From: Phenylobacterium sp.
GTDB taxonomy: Bacteria; Pseudomonadota; Alphaproteobacteria; Caulobacterales; Caulobacteraceae
Direction of reading: 5' to 3'
DNA: 64,000 bases
NCBI RefSeq assembly: GCF_030651185.1
Contig: NZ_JAUSCJ010000041.1
Coordinates: 219,075 to 283,074, forward strand
Part shown: positions 16,775 to 25,476 of the stretch, one piece after another
Layout of the letters: every line of letters starts with the position of its first letter
Position numbering within the stretch: position 1 is the stretch's first letter
Notes under the pieces: model-generated
Databases searched by the model: none
What the model was told of the DNA's origin: nothing
The model's input: the letters and a program-made list of their open reading frames with translations, nothing else
Position numbers and translations under genes: made by a program

Positions 16775-16810
16775 GTCCCGGCTCGGCCTAACGGCCGTCC
16801 GGGATGACGG
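16715..16810. repeat. Palindromic intergenic repeat (copy A)
   Basis: The left arm contains TCGTCCCGGCCGCAGCGAAG and the right arm GGTCCCGGCTCGG followed by CGTCCGGGATGACGG, giving an outer inverted repeat CGTCCCGG/CCGGGATGACG. Its left arm is nearly identical for over 30 bases to the repeat at 17760, so the two are copies of one family. With the folE fragment it fills the 361-bp gap between gapR and the HAD gene; the rest of that gap shows nothing I can name. Confidence 0.75.
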
Positions 16811-16864
16811 AGATTATTGTTCTGAGAGCGGAGCGCACCGCCGCAGGGGGAGAAGGACGAAACC

Positions 16865-17467
16865 CTAAAGCAGGCCCCGCGCCTCCAGCGCCGGCCGCAG
16901 CTCAGCCGGATCGGTGAAGTGGTGGGTGTCGATGCCGAAGGCGCGCGCGCTGGTGACATTGGCCAGGCTGTCGTCGACGAAGAAGATGTCCTCCGGCGCC
17001 AGGCCGAAGCGTTCGCAGGTGAGCGCATAGATGCGCGGGTCGGGCTTGATCATGCCCTCGCGGCCGGAGACCACGATGTCGCGCAGCCGCCCGAAGGCCG
17101 GGCTCATGGCCATGGTGCCCTCGAAGGTTTCGTCGGACATGTTGGTGAGGCCATACTGCGGGACGCCGGCCTCATGCAGGGCCTCGATGGCGGCCTCGGT
17201 CTCAGGGATGGTCCCGGAGAACATCTCCCACCAGCGGGTCTCCCAGGCCTCGATCTGCTCGCGGTATTCCGGGAACTGGGAGATCAGCGGCTTGCGATTC
17301 TCGGCGAAGGTGACGCCCAGGTCGTGGTTCACGTGCCAGATCATCGTGCAGACCGACGACAAAAACCGGTCGCAAGCGGCCGGCTCTGGAAAGATCTGAG
17401 CGTAGAGCGTGCGCGGATTCCAGCGCACGACCACATTACCAACGTCCCAGACGACCGCCTTCGGCAT
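16865..17467 (-). CDS. HAD-superfamily phosphatase (YihX-like)
   Basis: The 200-residue protein has motif I as WDVGNVVVRW, where the second Asp of DxD is replaced by Gly as in the YihX/epoxide-hydrolase-N branch, motif II in GLTNMSDE, motif III as KPDPRIY and motif IV as FFVDDSLANV. The helical cap lies at about 20-85. Members dephosphorylate small sugar phosphates such as glucose-1-phosphate. The start is next to the rpmJ stop (16 bp away), but co-transcription with rpmJ is only likely, not certain. Confidence 0.9.
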   Translation of the reverse strand: MPKAVVWDVGNVVVRWNPRTLYAQIFPEPAACDRFLSSVCTMIWHVNHDLGVTFAENRKPLISQFPEYREQIEAWETRWWEMFSGTIPETEAAIEALHEAGVPQYGLTNMSDETFEGTMAMSPAFGRLRDIVVSGREGMIKPDPRIYALTCERFGLAPEDIFFVDDSLANVTSARAFGIDTHHFTDPAELRPALEARGLL

Positions 17468-17483
17468 CCGGGACCCCGGCGCC

Positions 17484-17609
17484 TTAGCCTTGCTTGGCTT
17501 TGAAGCGCGGGTTGGTCTTGTTGATGATGTAGACGACGCCCTTGCGGCGCACGAGCTTGCAGTCGCGGTGACGCGTCTTGAGCGACTTGAGCGAGCTTCG
17601 AACCTTCAT
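17484..17609 (-). CDS. rpmJ: Ribosomal protein bL36
   Basis: The 41-residue frame reads [18 protein letters not shown] and ends [12 protein letters not shown], which is the long alphaproteobacterial form of bL36 that has lost most zinc-binding Cys residues (only Cys17 remains). The protein sits in the large ribosomal subunit near the peptidyl-transferase region. The size, start and composition are exactly as expected. It is a stand-alone gene here, as is usual for rpmJ outside the spc operon in this group. Confidence 0.96.
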   Translation of the reverse strand: MKVRSSLKSLKTRHRDCKLVRRKGVVYIINKTNPRFKAKQG

Positions 17610-17759
17610 GACCGTATCTTCTTAAAGACCAGGCTTTCGCCCGGGGGTGTCTACAAGAGCCGGCGCATATACGAGGCGGCTCGGCTTGAGTCAACGTCGG
17701 GCGGCATATCCAAGCGTCGCGGCCGATGAAGCCCGCGCTCGGCTCTCAGAACCATGACC

Positions 17760-17860
17760 CGTCATCCCGGCCGCAGCGAAGCGGAGAGCCGGGACCCAGG
17801 GGCCGCGATCAATCCCCCTGGGTCCCGGGTCTCCCCTGCGGGTCGCCCGGGAGGACGCGG
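17760..17860. repeat. Palindromic intergenic repeat (copy B)
   Basis: Left arm CGTCATCCCGGCCGCAGCGA through GGGACCCAGGGG and right arm CCCCCTGGGTCCCGGGTC through CGCCCGGGAGGACG form an imperfect palindrome. The core CCCAGGGG/CCCCCTGGG pairs well. It shares its left arm with the repeat at 16715 and lies in the 278-bp gap between rpmJ and the rubredoxin gene. Confidence 0.75.
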
Positions 17861-17887
17861 AATTTATCGGATGGGTCATCGACCGCC

Positions 17888-18064
17888 CTACAGCTCGATC
17901 ATGTCGAACTCGGCCTTGGCGGTCCCGCACAGGGGGCAGATCCAGCTGTCGGGGATGTCCGACCAGCGGGTCCCAGGCGCCAGACCCTCGCCGGGGTCGC
18001 CGAACTCTTCCTCATAGATGTAGCCGCAAGTGCGGCATTGCCAGGTCTTGAACGGCTCGGGCAC
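17888..18064 (-). CDS. Rubredoxin
   Basis: The 58-residue protein has the two iron-binding knuckles CRTCGYIY (about 10-17) and CPLCGTAK (about 43-50), with the usual aromatic core (W8, Y15, W34, W41). Rubredoxin carries one electron through a single Fe(Cys)4 centre. The start is GTG: the only stop-free alternative is none, because the same frame reaches the P450 stop codon 9 bp upstream, and GAGGA lies at good spacing. It directly follows the P450 gene, so it may donate electrons to that P450 or serve an alkane-type hydroxylase elsewhere. Confidence 0.95.
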   Translation of the reverse strand: MPEPFKTWQCRTCGYIYEEEFGDPGEGLAPGTRWSDIPDSWICPLCGTAKAEFDMIEL

Positions 18065-18073
18065 GCGGCGTCC

Positions 18074-19348
18074 TCAATGCATCTTGAAGCGGATCGGAAC
18101 CGACTTCGGTCCGCAGACGAAGCTGGCCGCCATGTTGCGTGGGGCGCCGTCCAGTTCAACCGACTCCAGGCGCGCGAACAGCTCCTCCCACAGCACCCGC
18201 ATCTCCATCCGCGCCAGGTGCTGGCCCAGGCAGACATGGGCGCCGTATCCGAAGGCCACGTGCTTGTTGGGGCTGCGCTCGACGTCAAACTTGAAGGGGT
18301 CGGCGAACACCGCCTCGTCGCGGTTTCCGGAGGGATAGGACAGCATCATCCAGTCGCCCTTGGCGATCTTCTTGCCGGCCAGCTCGGCGTCGGCGGTGGC
18401 CGTGCGCATGAAGTGCTTCACCGGGGTCACCCAGCGGATCGACTCCTCGATCAGGCCGGGGATCAGGCTCGGGTCGGCCTTGACCTTGGCGAACTGCTCG
18501 GGGTTCTCGGCCAGCGCCCACAGGGCGCCGGCCGTGGTCGAAGAGGTGGTGTCGTGGCCAGCGGTGGCGGCGATGATGTAGTAGCTCATCGCCTCCAGGT
18601 GGCCGAGCGGCTGGCCGTTGACGGTCCCGTTGGCGATCACGCTGGCCAGGTCATTGCGCGGGCTCACGCGGCGGTCCTCGGTGATGGCGTTGAAATACAG
18701 CATGAAGTCCATCACCACCGACTGGATGGAGTCGACGCCCTGGTCAGTGGTCTGGGCCGCCCCGCCGCTGCGGCTCAACTCCGGATCGGCGCTGCCGAAC
18801 AGTTCCTGGGTGAGTTTCAGCATCCGCGGCTCGTCGGACTCCGGCACCCCGATCACCTCCATGATCACGTGCAGCGGATAGAGGAAGGCCACGTCGCGGG
18901 CGAAGTCGCAGCGGTCGCCATGGGCGGCCATCCGATCGATGAAGCCCCGGGCGATCTCGCGGATCCGCGCCTCCAGGGGCCGCAGGTTCTGCGGCACGAA
19001 GGAGCCCTGGGTCAGGCGCCGGTAGGCCATGTGGTCGGGGTTGTCCATCTGCACCAGGGAGCGGACCAGGTGCGGGCTGCCCCCCATCATCTCGCGGACC
19101 TTCTTGTCGGCCTCGATGGTGGTGAGCACGGTGGAGCGGTCGCCGTTGTGGAACAGTTCGTTCTGGCGCTCGACCTCCAGGATGTCGGCATGGCGGGTCA
19201 CCACCCAGAACGGATCGAAGCCCTCGGGCTGGGCCTGCTCCAGGGGGGCCTCTCGCCGCAGCCAGGCGAAGGCGTCGTCCACCTGCTTGCCGTCGGCATA
19301 GGCGCGGGGATCGATGATGGTCTGAGCGATGTCGGAAGGAATGGTCAT
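18074..19348 (-). CDS. Cytochrome P450
   Basis: The 424-residue class I bacterial P450 shows the I-helix oxygen-activation motif AGHDTTSS, the K-helix ExxR as EESIRW, and the haem loop [11 protein letters not shown] with the thiolate Cys at about 373. It monooxygenates a hydrophobic substrate; the I-helix and the YPSGNRD stretch resemble the CYP107/125/142 and related soluble bacterial groups, but the substrate is not predictable. Rubredoxin follows at 9 bp, and a TetR gene is divergent across a perfect palindrome, suggesting substrate-induced expression. The ATG at MTIPSDIAQ is preferred over an in-frame start 51 bp upstream that would cover the operator side of the gap. Confidence 0.94.
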   Translation of the reverse strand: MTIPSDIAQTIIDPRAYADGKQVDDAFAWLRREAPLEQAQPEGFDPFWVVTRHADILEVERQNELFHNGDRSTVLTTIEADKKVREMMGGSPHLVRSLVQMDNPDHMAYRRLTQGSFVPQNLRPLEARIREIARGFIDRMAAHGDRCDFARDVAFLYPLHVIMEVIGVPESDEPRMLKLTQELFGSADPELSRSGGAAQTTDQGVDSIQSVVMDFMLYFNAITEDRRVSPRNDLASVIANGTVNGQPLGHLEAMSYYIIAATAGHDTTSSTTAGALWALAENPEQFAKVKADPSLIPGLIEESIRWVTPVKHFMRTATADAELAGKKIAKGDWMMLSYPSGNRDEAVFADPFKFDVERSPNKHVAFGYGAHVCLGQHLARMEMRVLWEELFARLESVELDGAPRNMAASFVCGPKSVPIRFKMH

Positions 19349-19404
19349 GCGCGTTTCCAGGCCCGGTTTGCGGAGCCGCGTCGTTCGCGCGCAGCTCACT
19401 TGTT

Positions 19405-19419
19405 AGTTGTTCAACAACT
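19405..19419. promoter_or_regulatory. Perfect palindrome, likely TetR operator
   Basis: AGTTGTT and AACAACT form an exact 7-bp inverted repeat around a single C. It is in the 87-bp divergent promoter region between the P450 and TetR genes, 17 bp before the TetR start and in an AT-rich patch that contrasts with its surroundings. This is the classical arrangement for a TetR protein that controls itself and the neighbouring enzyme. Confidence 0.75.
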
Positions 19420-19435
19420 TTCTAGAATTCGCAAC

Positions 19436-20062
19436 ATGGTCCCGACATTGACGCAGATCAAACCCCGCCGAAGCCAAGCGGCCCGCCGCGACGAATCCGA
19501 GCGCCGGTTGCTGGCGGCGGCCGCCGAGCTGGTGGTTGAACACGGCATGGGGGCGGCGACCTTCGAGAAGATCGGCGCCCGAGCCGGGTACAGCCGCGGC
19601 CTGGTCACCCAGAGGTTCGGCTCCAAGCGCGGCCTGATCGAGGCCCTCATCCACCAGCTCCAGGGCCGCCTGGGCGGACTGCTGGAAGACCGCCGGATCG
19701 AAGAACTCAACGGCCTGGACGCGGTCCTGACCTATGTCGAGGTCTTCCTGTCCGCCCTCGACCGCGACGGCGAGCTGCGGGCCTATTTCGTCGTGCTGGC
19801 CGCGGCCGTGGCCGACGTCTCGGAATTGCGGGCGCCCTTCGCCGCGGCCCACAAGCAGGTGGAGCAGGCGCTGGAGGCGTTCTTCCTGCGAGGCCAGGCC
19901 GAGGGCGTGGTCCGGGCGGGCATCGACGCCGACGCCGCGGCCCTGATCACCGGCGCCCTGCTGTTTGGCCTGTCCATGCAGCTCCTGCTGGATCCCGACA
20001 TGGACCTGACGCCGCTGCGGGACACCAGCCTCATGACGCTCAGGCTCAGCTTCGCGGCGTGA
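19436..20062 (+). CDS. TetR-family regulator divergent from the P450 gene
   Basis: The 208-residue protein has a TetR helix-turn-helix at about 20-66 (LLAAAAELVVEHGMG, FEKIGARAGYSRGLVTQRFGSK) and a helical C-terminal ligand domain. The frame stays open far upstream, but that part is antisense to the P450 gene; the ATG chosen is the first after the promoter palindrome and gives the usual family length. It most likely represses the P450-rubredoxin pair until a hydrophobic effector binds. This role rests on gene arrangement. Confidence 0.9.
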   Translation: MVPTLTQIKPRRSQAARRDESERRLLAAAAELVVEHGMGAATFEKIGARAGYSRGLVTQRFGSKRGLIEALIHQLQGRLGGLLEDRRIEELNGLDAVLTYVEVFLSALDRDGELRAYFVVLAAAVADVSELRAPFAAAHKQVEQALEAFFLRGQAEGVVRAGIDADAAALITGALLFGLSMQLLLDPDMDLTPLRDTSLMTLRLSFAA

Positions 20063-20136
20063 ACTGGCCCCGGCCTCCGCTCGCCCTTGACGGGCTTGTG
20101 ATTGAGAACGGCGGCTTCGACCGCTAAGTTGGGGCC

Positions 20137-21414
20137 ATGGATCGTCGCGTCTTCCTCGTCTTGCTCCTGGCCGGCTGCGCCGACCCTTCGGCCAATCTTG
20201 TGCCGACGGTGACGCCCGCCCCGCCGGCCCCCACCCCCCAGGCTCCGGCGCCGGTGGCGCCGCCCACCGTCTCGGGAGACATGAGTTTCGACGCCTGGTC
20301 GCGGGACTTCTACACCCGCGCGGTCAAGGCGGGCCTGCCCGCCAGCCTGCTGGATCGCGAGATGGCCGGGTTGATCCCCGATCCGCGGGTCAACAGCCTC
20401 GACACCCGCCAACCGGAATTCGCCAAGCCCTTCGGCGACTATATCAAGGGCGTGGTCAGCGAGGACCGGGTGGCCATCGCGGCCCGCCGCAAGCCGGCGA
20501 TCGCCGAGACCCTTTCCGGCATCGAGGCCCGCTACGGCGTGCCGGGCGACATCCTGATGGCCATCTGGGCCATGGAGACCGGCTTCGGCTCGGTGATGGG
20601 CGACTTCGACGTCATCCGCTCCATGGCGACCCTGGCGGCCCAGGGACGCCGCCGCCAGTTCGCCGAGGACCAACTGATGGCCGCTCTAAGGATCATCGGG
20701 TCCGGAGAGTTCCTCCGCAGCCAACTGCGCGGCTCCTGGGCCGGGGCGATGGGCCAGACCCAGTTCATCCCCACCAGCTTCCTCGCCACCGCGGTGGACG
20801 GCGACGGGGACGGCCGGCGCGACGTCTGGGGCTCCACGCCCGACGCCCTGGCCTCGGCGGCCAACCTGCTCGCCAAGGGCGGCTGGCAGCGGGGCCAGAG
20901 CTGGGCCCGCGAGGTCACCGTGCCCGACGGTTTCGACTACAGCCTGACCGAGGGGCCGCGCGAGATTCCCGACTGGTGGGCCCAGCGCGGCGTGCGCCGC
21001 ACCGACGGCCTGCCCTGGAACAGCGCCGATGCGGACGCCAAGGCCATGTTGATCACGCCGACCGGCGCGCAGGGCCCGGCCTTCCTGCTGTTCCCCAACC
21101 ACTTCGTGATCCGCAAGTACAACAACGCCACCACCTACGCGCTCGGCGTCGGCCTGCTGGCCGACCGGTTCGGCGGCATGGGCGGGGTGATCAAGCCCTG
21201 GCCCTATGAGAGCGCGCTTTCCATCGGCGACCGCATCGTCACCCAGCGGGCCCTGGCCCAGCTCGGCTTCGATCCGGGCCCGCCGGACGGGGTTGTGGGG
21301 GTCAATACCCGCAACGCCCTGCGGAGCTGGCAGAAGTCGCGGGGGATCACCGCCGACGGCTATCTGTCCCTGGACATGGTCGCGCGCCTGAAGACCGAGG
21401 CCAATATTCTCTGA
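20137..21414 (+). CDS. Lytic murein transglycosylase, MltB type with peptidoglycan-binding domain
   Basis: The 425-residue protein is a predicted lipoprotein (lipobox LAGC, Cys14) with a Pro-rich linker (about 20-45), an SLT/MltB catalytic domain with Glu147 in AIWAMETGFGS, and the downstream motif GAMGQTQFIP, then a C-terminal peptidoglycan-binding_1 domain (about 355-425, LAQLGFDPGPPDGVVG). It cleaves glycan strands to 1,6-anhydromuropeptides, acting in the periplasm from the membrane anchor. It stands alone, convergent with the MFS gene. Confidence 0.94.
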   Translation: MDRRVFLVLLLAGCADPSANLVPTVTPAPPAPTPQAPAPVAPPTVSGDMSFDAWSRDFYTRAVKAGLPASLLDREMAGLIPDPRVNSLDTRQPEFAKPFGDYIKGVVSEDRVAIAARRKPAIAETLSGIEARYGVPGDILMAIWAMETGFGSVMGDFDVIRSMATLAAQGRRRQFAEDQLMAALRIIGSGEFLRSQLRGSWAGAMGQTQFIPTSFLATAVDGDGDGRRDVWGSTPDALASAANLLAKGGWQRGQSWAREVTVPDGFDYSLTEGPREIPDWWAQRGVRRTDGLPWNSADADAKAMLITPTGAQGPAFLLFPNHFVIRKYNNATTYALGVGLLADRFGGMGGVIKPWPYESALSIGDRIVTQRALAQLGFDPGPPDGVVGVNTRNALRSWQKSRGITADGYLSLDMVARLKTEANIL

Positions 21415-21435
21415 CCCGGCGTCCGGGGGTCGGGG

Positions 21436-22761
21436 TTAGAGCGATCCCTCGTCGCTCTTCTCCAGGGTCGCCATGGCCGAATCGGCCTGAGTGGCGGGCT
21501 TGGGATCGGCGTTGGCCAGCTGCGGGTTCTTGAAGGCGTAGACGAGCATGGCCAGCATCAGGATCATGTTCAGCACGAAGGGCGCGGCGTGAACCTGCTG
21601 GTAGAGCAGCACGAACAGCGGGGCCAGGACCACATTGACGCCGTTGACCGCCGCGATGGCGCCGGCGGCCCGGGCCTGCTCGTGCATGCCCACCGCGAGC
21701 GAAGAGCCCGCCGTGAAGCCGGGGCGCGCCAGGCCGAAGCCCAGACTTGAAATGGCGTAGCCCGCCACCACGGCGGCGTAGCTGGGTTGGAAGGCGACGA
21801 TCAGGTTGCCTAGGGCGGCGACGGCCACGCCCCAGCGCAGCAGCTGGCGCGGGTTCATCTCGAACATGCGGATGATGCCCCACTGGGAGAGCAGGCCGGC
21901 CATGGCGCCGAACATCATGGCGATGGCGATGAAGCCCTGCGCCTCGGTCGGCGACTTGCCGAGCTTGTCGATGATCAGGAATCCCAGGGTCTGGCCCTGG
22001 GCGGTCTGGCAGACCGCGACGATGAAGCCGTAGATCAGGAACGGCTTCAGGCGCGGGTCCCGCCACATCGGCGTCTCCTTGCCCGCGGCGTCGGCCTTGG
22101 CGTCCATGGTGGGCGCCATCTTCACCGGCTGGACCGGCATGTGAGCGCTCTCGGGCAGGTATTTCCAGACCACAAACAGCATGGACAGGGCGATCACCGA
22201 GAACATCGCCATGGGTCCGGCCAGGCCGATGAACGGCAGGATGAACAGCGGCGCCAGGAACGGGCCGATCACGGTGCCCAGGCCAAACGCCCCGGCCAGG
22301 CTAGACATCGCCGTGGTGCGCTCGGCGGGCGGCGTGTGCTCGGCGACATAGGCTTGCGTCGCCGGGTTTGACGCCGCGCCAAACAGGCCAAACAGGGCGC
22401 GAGCCAGCAGGAAGAGGACGAAGATCACCATCCAGTGGGCCATGTGGTTCAGCCCGGCGCCGACGACCACGGCGCAGGCCGCCATGGAGACGGCGAACCC
22501 GATCAGGCCGATGATCATCAGGGGCTTACGTCCGTGCCGATCGGAAGCGCGCGCCCAGAACGGCGACGACCCAGCCCACAGCAGCGCGGAGAGCGAGAAC
22601 ACGCCGGCCACCAGGAAGTCGGGAATACCGATGGAACGGCCGATCGCCGGCAATACCGAGATCATTCCGGTATTGCCCATGGCGGTCACCAGGGAGACCC
22701 CGAAAATGATCGCGAATGACGACTTGGGCAGGCTCACGGCGACAGGCGCGGACTTGGGCAT
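21436..22761 (-). CDS. Major facilitator superfamily transporter (drug-efflux like)
   Basis: The 441-residue protein has about 12 hydrophobic segments and the MFS loop 2-3 motif ASDRHGRKP at about 72-80, typical of proton-driven drug:H+ antiporters (TetA/DHA1 type). A long hydrophilic loop lies in the middle (about 205-235, QPVKMAPTMDAKADAAGKE), as usual between the two six-helix halves. The substrate is unknown. It is convergent with the transglycosylase gene and divergent from motA. Confidence 0.9.
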   Translation of the reverse strand: MPKSAPVAVSLPKSSFAIIFGVSLVTAMGNTGMISVLPAIGRSIGIPDFLVAGVFSLSALLWAGSSPFWARASDRHGRKPLMIIGLIGFAVSMAACAVVVGAGLNHMAHWMVIFVLFLLARALFGLFGAASNPATQAYVAEHTPPAERTTAMSSLAGAFGLGTVIGPFLAPLFILPFIGLAGPMAMFSVIALSMLFVVWKYLPESAHMPVQPVKMAPTMDAKADAAGKETPMWRDPRLKPFLIYGFIVAVCQTAQGQTLGFLIIDKLGKSPTEAQGFIAIAMMFGAMAGLLSQWGIIRMFEMNPRQLLRWGVAVAALGNLIVAFQPSYAAVVAGYAISSLGFGLARPGFTAGSSLAVGMHEQARAAGAIAAVNGVNVVLAPLFVLLYQQVHAAPFVLNMILMLAMLVYAFKNPQLANADPKPATQADSAMATLEKSDEGSL

Positions 22762-22869
22762 GGCCGGCTGTTACGCCGCGCCGCCGGAGGGTGAAACCCC
22801 ATAAATCCTCACCGGGCATTAAGCATTAACGGAGATGCTCCCGACAATTCGTCCTAGGACCCATCTCGC

Positions 22870-23739
22870 ATGTTTCAGATCATCGGCATTGTGCTGCTCT
22901 TCGCCACGGTGTTCGGCAGCTACCTGTGGTCTGGCGGCAACATGGCCGTCATTATGCACGCCCTCCCCCACGAGATGCTGGCCATCGGCGGTTCGGGGAT
23001 CGCCGCCTTCCTGGTCTCCAATTCGATGACGGTGGTGAAGGGAACGGGGGGCGGCCTGGCCAAGGTGTTTGCCGGCCCCAAGTGGAAGGCCTCGGACTAC
23101 CGCGACCTCCTGTCCCTGCTGTTCCTGCTGACCAAGACCATGAAGTCCAAGGGCGTCATCGCCCTGGAAAGCCACATCGAGAATCCCAAGGACTCCTCGA
23201 TCTTCTCGCGCTTCCCGAAGGTGACCAAGGACCACTTCGCCGTCGACTTCATCTGCGACACCCTGCGGATGATGACCATGAACCTCGAGGACCCTCACCA
23301 GGTCGAGGACGCCATGGAAAAGCAGCTCGAAAAGCACCACCACGAGGCTCTGGCCCCCGCCGGCGCCCTGCAGGCCCTGGCCGACGCCCTCCCCGCCCTG
23401 GGCATCGTCGCCGCCGTGCTCGGCGTCATCAAGACCATGGGCTCGATCACCGAGCCGCCGGAAGTCCTGGGCACGATGATCGGCGGCGCCCTGGTGGGCA
23501 CCTTCCTCGGGGTGTTCCTGGCCTATGGCCTGGTGGGTCCCTTCGCGGCCCGCCTGAAGGAGATCATCGAGGAAGAGGGCTCGTACTACCGCATCATTCA
23601 GTCAGTGCTGGTGGCTCACCTGCACGGCAACGCCGCTCAGATCTCGGTGGAAATCGGCCGCGGCAGCGTCCCCTCCGGCGCCCAGCCCAGCTTCCTGGAA
23701 CTGGAAGAAGCCCTCTCGGCGATCCCGAACGAAGCTTAG
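22870..23739 (+). CDS. motA: Flagellar motor stator protein MotA
   Basis: The 289-residue protein begins with a TM segment (MFQIIGIVLLFATVFGSYL), has a second at about 33-50, a large cytoplasmic loop with the charged rotor-contact region, and two later segments (about 165-190 and 200-225) with the Pro-containing motifs ALPALGIVAAVLG and GGALVGTFLGVF. MotA with MotB forms the proton channel that drives flagellar rotation. MotB is not adjacent, as in Caulobacter where the two genes are apart. It is convergent with purK (9 bp between stops). Confidence 0.95.
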   Translation: MFQIIGIVLLFATVFGSYLWSGGNMAVIMHALPHEMLAIGGSGIAAFLVSNSMTVVKGTGGGLAKVFAGPKWKASDYRDLLSLLFLLTKTMKSKGVIALESHIENPKDSSIFSRFPKVTKDHFAVDFICDTLRMMTMNLEDPHQVEDAMEKQLEKHHHEALAPAGALQALADALPALGIVAAVLGVIKTMGSITEPPEVLGTMIGGALVGTFLGVFLAYGLVGPFAARLKEIIEEEGSYYRIIQSVLVAHLHGNAAQISVEIGRGSVPSGAQPSFLELEEALSAIPNEA

Positions 23740-23748
23740 AGCCAAGCT

Positions 23749-24843
23749 CTAGCGCCGCTCCGGCAGGAGCGGGCTCATCCGGTTCACGTGACCCATCTTG
23801 CGGCCGGGCTTGGCGTCGCGCTTGCCATAGAGGTGTAGGCGGGTCTCCGGCTCGCCGGCATATTTCAGCCAGCCATCGGCCTCGTCCCCCAGCAGGTTCA
23901 GCATCTCGACCCGCAGGATGGCCGCCGTGGGGCCCAGCGGCCAACCGGCGATGGCGCGGATGTGCTGTTCGAACTGATCGACCTCGCAGCCGTCCATGGT
24001 CCAGTGACCGGTGTTGTGGACCCGCGGCGCGATCTCGTTGACCAGCAGCCGGCCGTCGGACAGCTCGAAGAGTTCGATCCCGATCACGCCGACATAGTCC
24101 AGGCCGGTCAGCACCTGGGCCGCGATCCGCTCGGCCTGTTCGGCGAGCGCCGGGGTGACGGCCGCCGGCGCCACGGAGCGGCGCAGCACCCCGTTCTCAT
24201 GATGGTTCTCGGCCATGGGATAGATGGCCAGCTCCCCGTCACGGCCACGGGCGGCGATCACCGACAGTTCGCGGACGAAATCAGCGGGCGCCTCGAGGAT
24301 CACCGGCTTGCCCCCCAGCGATTCGAAGACGGCGGCGGCCTCGGCGGCGTGCTCGACCCAGCGCTGGCCCTTGCCGTCATAGCCCTCGCGGCGCGTCTTC
24401 ATCAGGGCTGGCGCGCCGATCAGGGCCATGGCGGCCTCGGCGCTCTGCGGACTGTCGGCGGCGGCGAAGGCGACGGTGGGCACGCCGATGGAGTTGAGGA
24501 AGCTCTTCTCCTCGACCCGGTCCTGGGCGATGGCCAGAGACCGGGCGTTGGGGGCCACTTCCACGTCCTGGGCGGTCAGGTGGGCGACCGCGCCGGCGGG
24601 CACATTCTCGAACTCGAAGGTCACCAGGCTGGCCACGGCGGCCAGGGCCTCCAGGGCGCGGGGATCATCATAGGCGCCGCGGACGGTGTGAGCCGCGACC
24701 CGGCCGGCCGGCGCGTCCGGCGCCGGCTCCAGGATGGCCACGTCAAAGCCCAGCCGGGAGGCGGCCTGGGCCAGCATCCGGCCCAGCTGTCCGCCGCCGA
24801 GAATCCCGATGGTTTCGCCCGGAGCCAGGGGGAGGGTGGCCAT
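23749..24843 (-). CDS. purK: N5-carboxyaminoimidazole ribonucleotide synthase PurK
   Basis: The 364-residue ATP-grasp enzyme turns AIR, bicarbonate and ATP into N5-CAIR in purine synthesis. It begins with the Rossmann-like IGILGGGQLGRML (about 12-24), has the ATP-grasp core (KTRREGYDGKGQRW) and the metal-binding part (GLDYVGVIGIELFEL, then NEIAPRVHNTGHWT). It follows purE by 6 bp and is co-transcribed with it. Confidence 0.97.
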   Translation of the reverse strand: MATLPLAPGETIGILGGGQLGRMLAQAASRLGFDVAILEPAPDAPAGRVAAHTVRGAYDDPRALEALAAVASLVTFEFENVPAGAVAHLTAQDVEVAPNARSLAIAQDRVEEKSFLNSIGVPTVAFAAADSPQSAEAAMALIGAPALMKTRREGYDGKGQRWVEHAAEAAAVFESLGGKPVILEAPADFVRELSVIAARGRDGELAIYPMAENHHENGVLRRSVAPAAVTPALAEQAERIAAQVLTGLDYVGVIGIELFELSDGRLLVNEIAPRVHNTGHWTMDGCEVDQFEQHIRAIAGWPLGPTAAILRVEMLNLLGDEADGWLKYAGEPETRLHLYGKRDAKPGRKMGHVNRMSPLLPERR

Positions 24844-24849
24844 GGGAAA

Positions 24850-25341
24850 CTAGTCCTCGACGGTTTCGGAAACGGCCTGGGTGTGGCGAGCGCGGTGGTC
24901 GGCCAGGCGTTGGGCCAGGGCGGGTTCGGACAGGGCCAGGATCTGGGCGGCCATCAGGCCCGCGTTCTTGGCGCCCGCCTCGCCGATGGCCATGGTCCCC
25001 ACCGCAACGCCGGCCGGCATCTGGACGATGGAGAGCAGGCTGTCGAGGCCGCTCAGGGCCTTCGACTGCACCGGCACCCCCAGCACCGGCAGCTCGGTCA
25101 TGGAGGCGGTCATGCCCGGCAGGTGCGCCGCCCCGCCCGCCCCGGCGATGATCACCTTGAACCCGGAGGCCTTGGCCCCCTTGGCGAACTCGTACATCCG
25201 CCCCGGCGTGCGGTGGGCGGAGATCACCTTGGCCTCGTAGGCCACGCCGAGCGCGTCCAGGATTTCGGCCGCGCCTTTCATTGTCGGCCAGTCCGAACGG
25301 CTGCCCATGATGATGGCGACGGGCGCTGACGTGGCGCTCAT
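24850..25341 (-). CDS. purE: N5-CAIR mutase PurE
   Basis: The 163-residue class I PurE rearranges N5-CAIR to CAIR. Motifs GSRSDWPTM (13-21), SAHRTP (about 43-48) with the catalytic His, and [12 protein letters not shown] (about 67-78) are all intact. The start at MSATSAPV gives normal length; the longer frame upstream runs into the promoter region shared with the diguanylate cyclase gene. purE and purK form a two-gene operon for consecutive steps. Confidence 0.97.
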   Translation of the reverse strand: MSATSAPVAIIMGSRSDWPTMKGAAEILDALGVAYEAKVISAHRTPGRMYEFAKGAKASGFKVIIAGAGGAAHLPGMTASMTELPVLGVPVQSKALSGLDSLLSIVQMPAGVAVGTMAIGEAGAKNAGLMAAQILALSEPALAQRLADHRARHTQAVSETVED

Positions 25342-25476
25342 GAAGCAAAGGCCCCTGCGAAGAGAAGGCGCGGAGTATAGGCGCCGCCTTTGCGCCCGCA
25401 ACCAAGGACGTTTAGGATTCTTAACGTCGACAAGACCTCGACGATTCGAGTTCTCTGAAAGTCCGTTGAAAACCAC

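Noticed and set aside
17726..19435. Long open frame upstream of the TetR start at 19436
   Set aside because: It runs antisense to the rubredoxin and P450 genes and has shadow composition; the TetR domain and the promoter palindrome place the start at 19436.
22812..22830. TTAA-GCA-TTAAC before motA as a CtrA site
   Set aside because: The spacing is 3 bp rather than the required 7, so it is not a convincing CtrA box.
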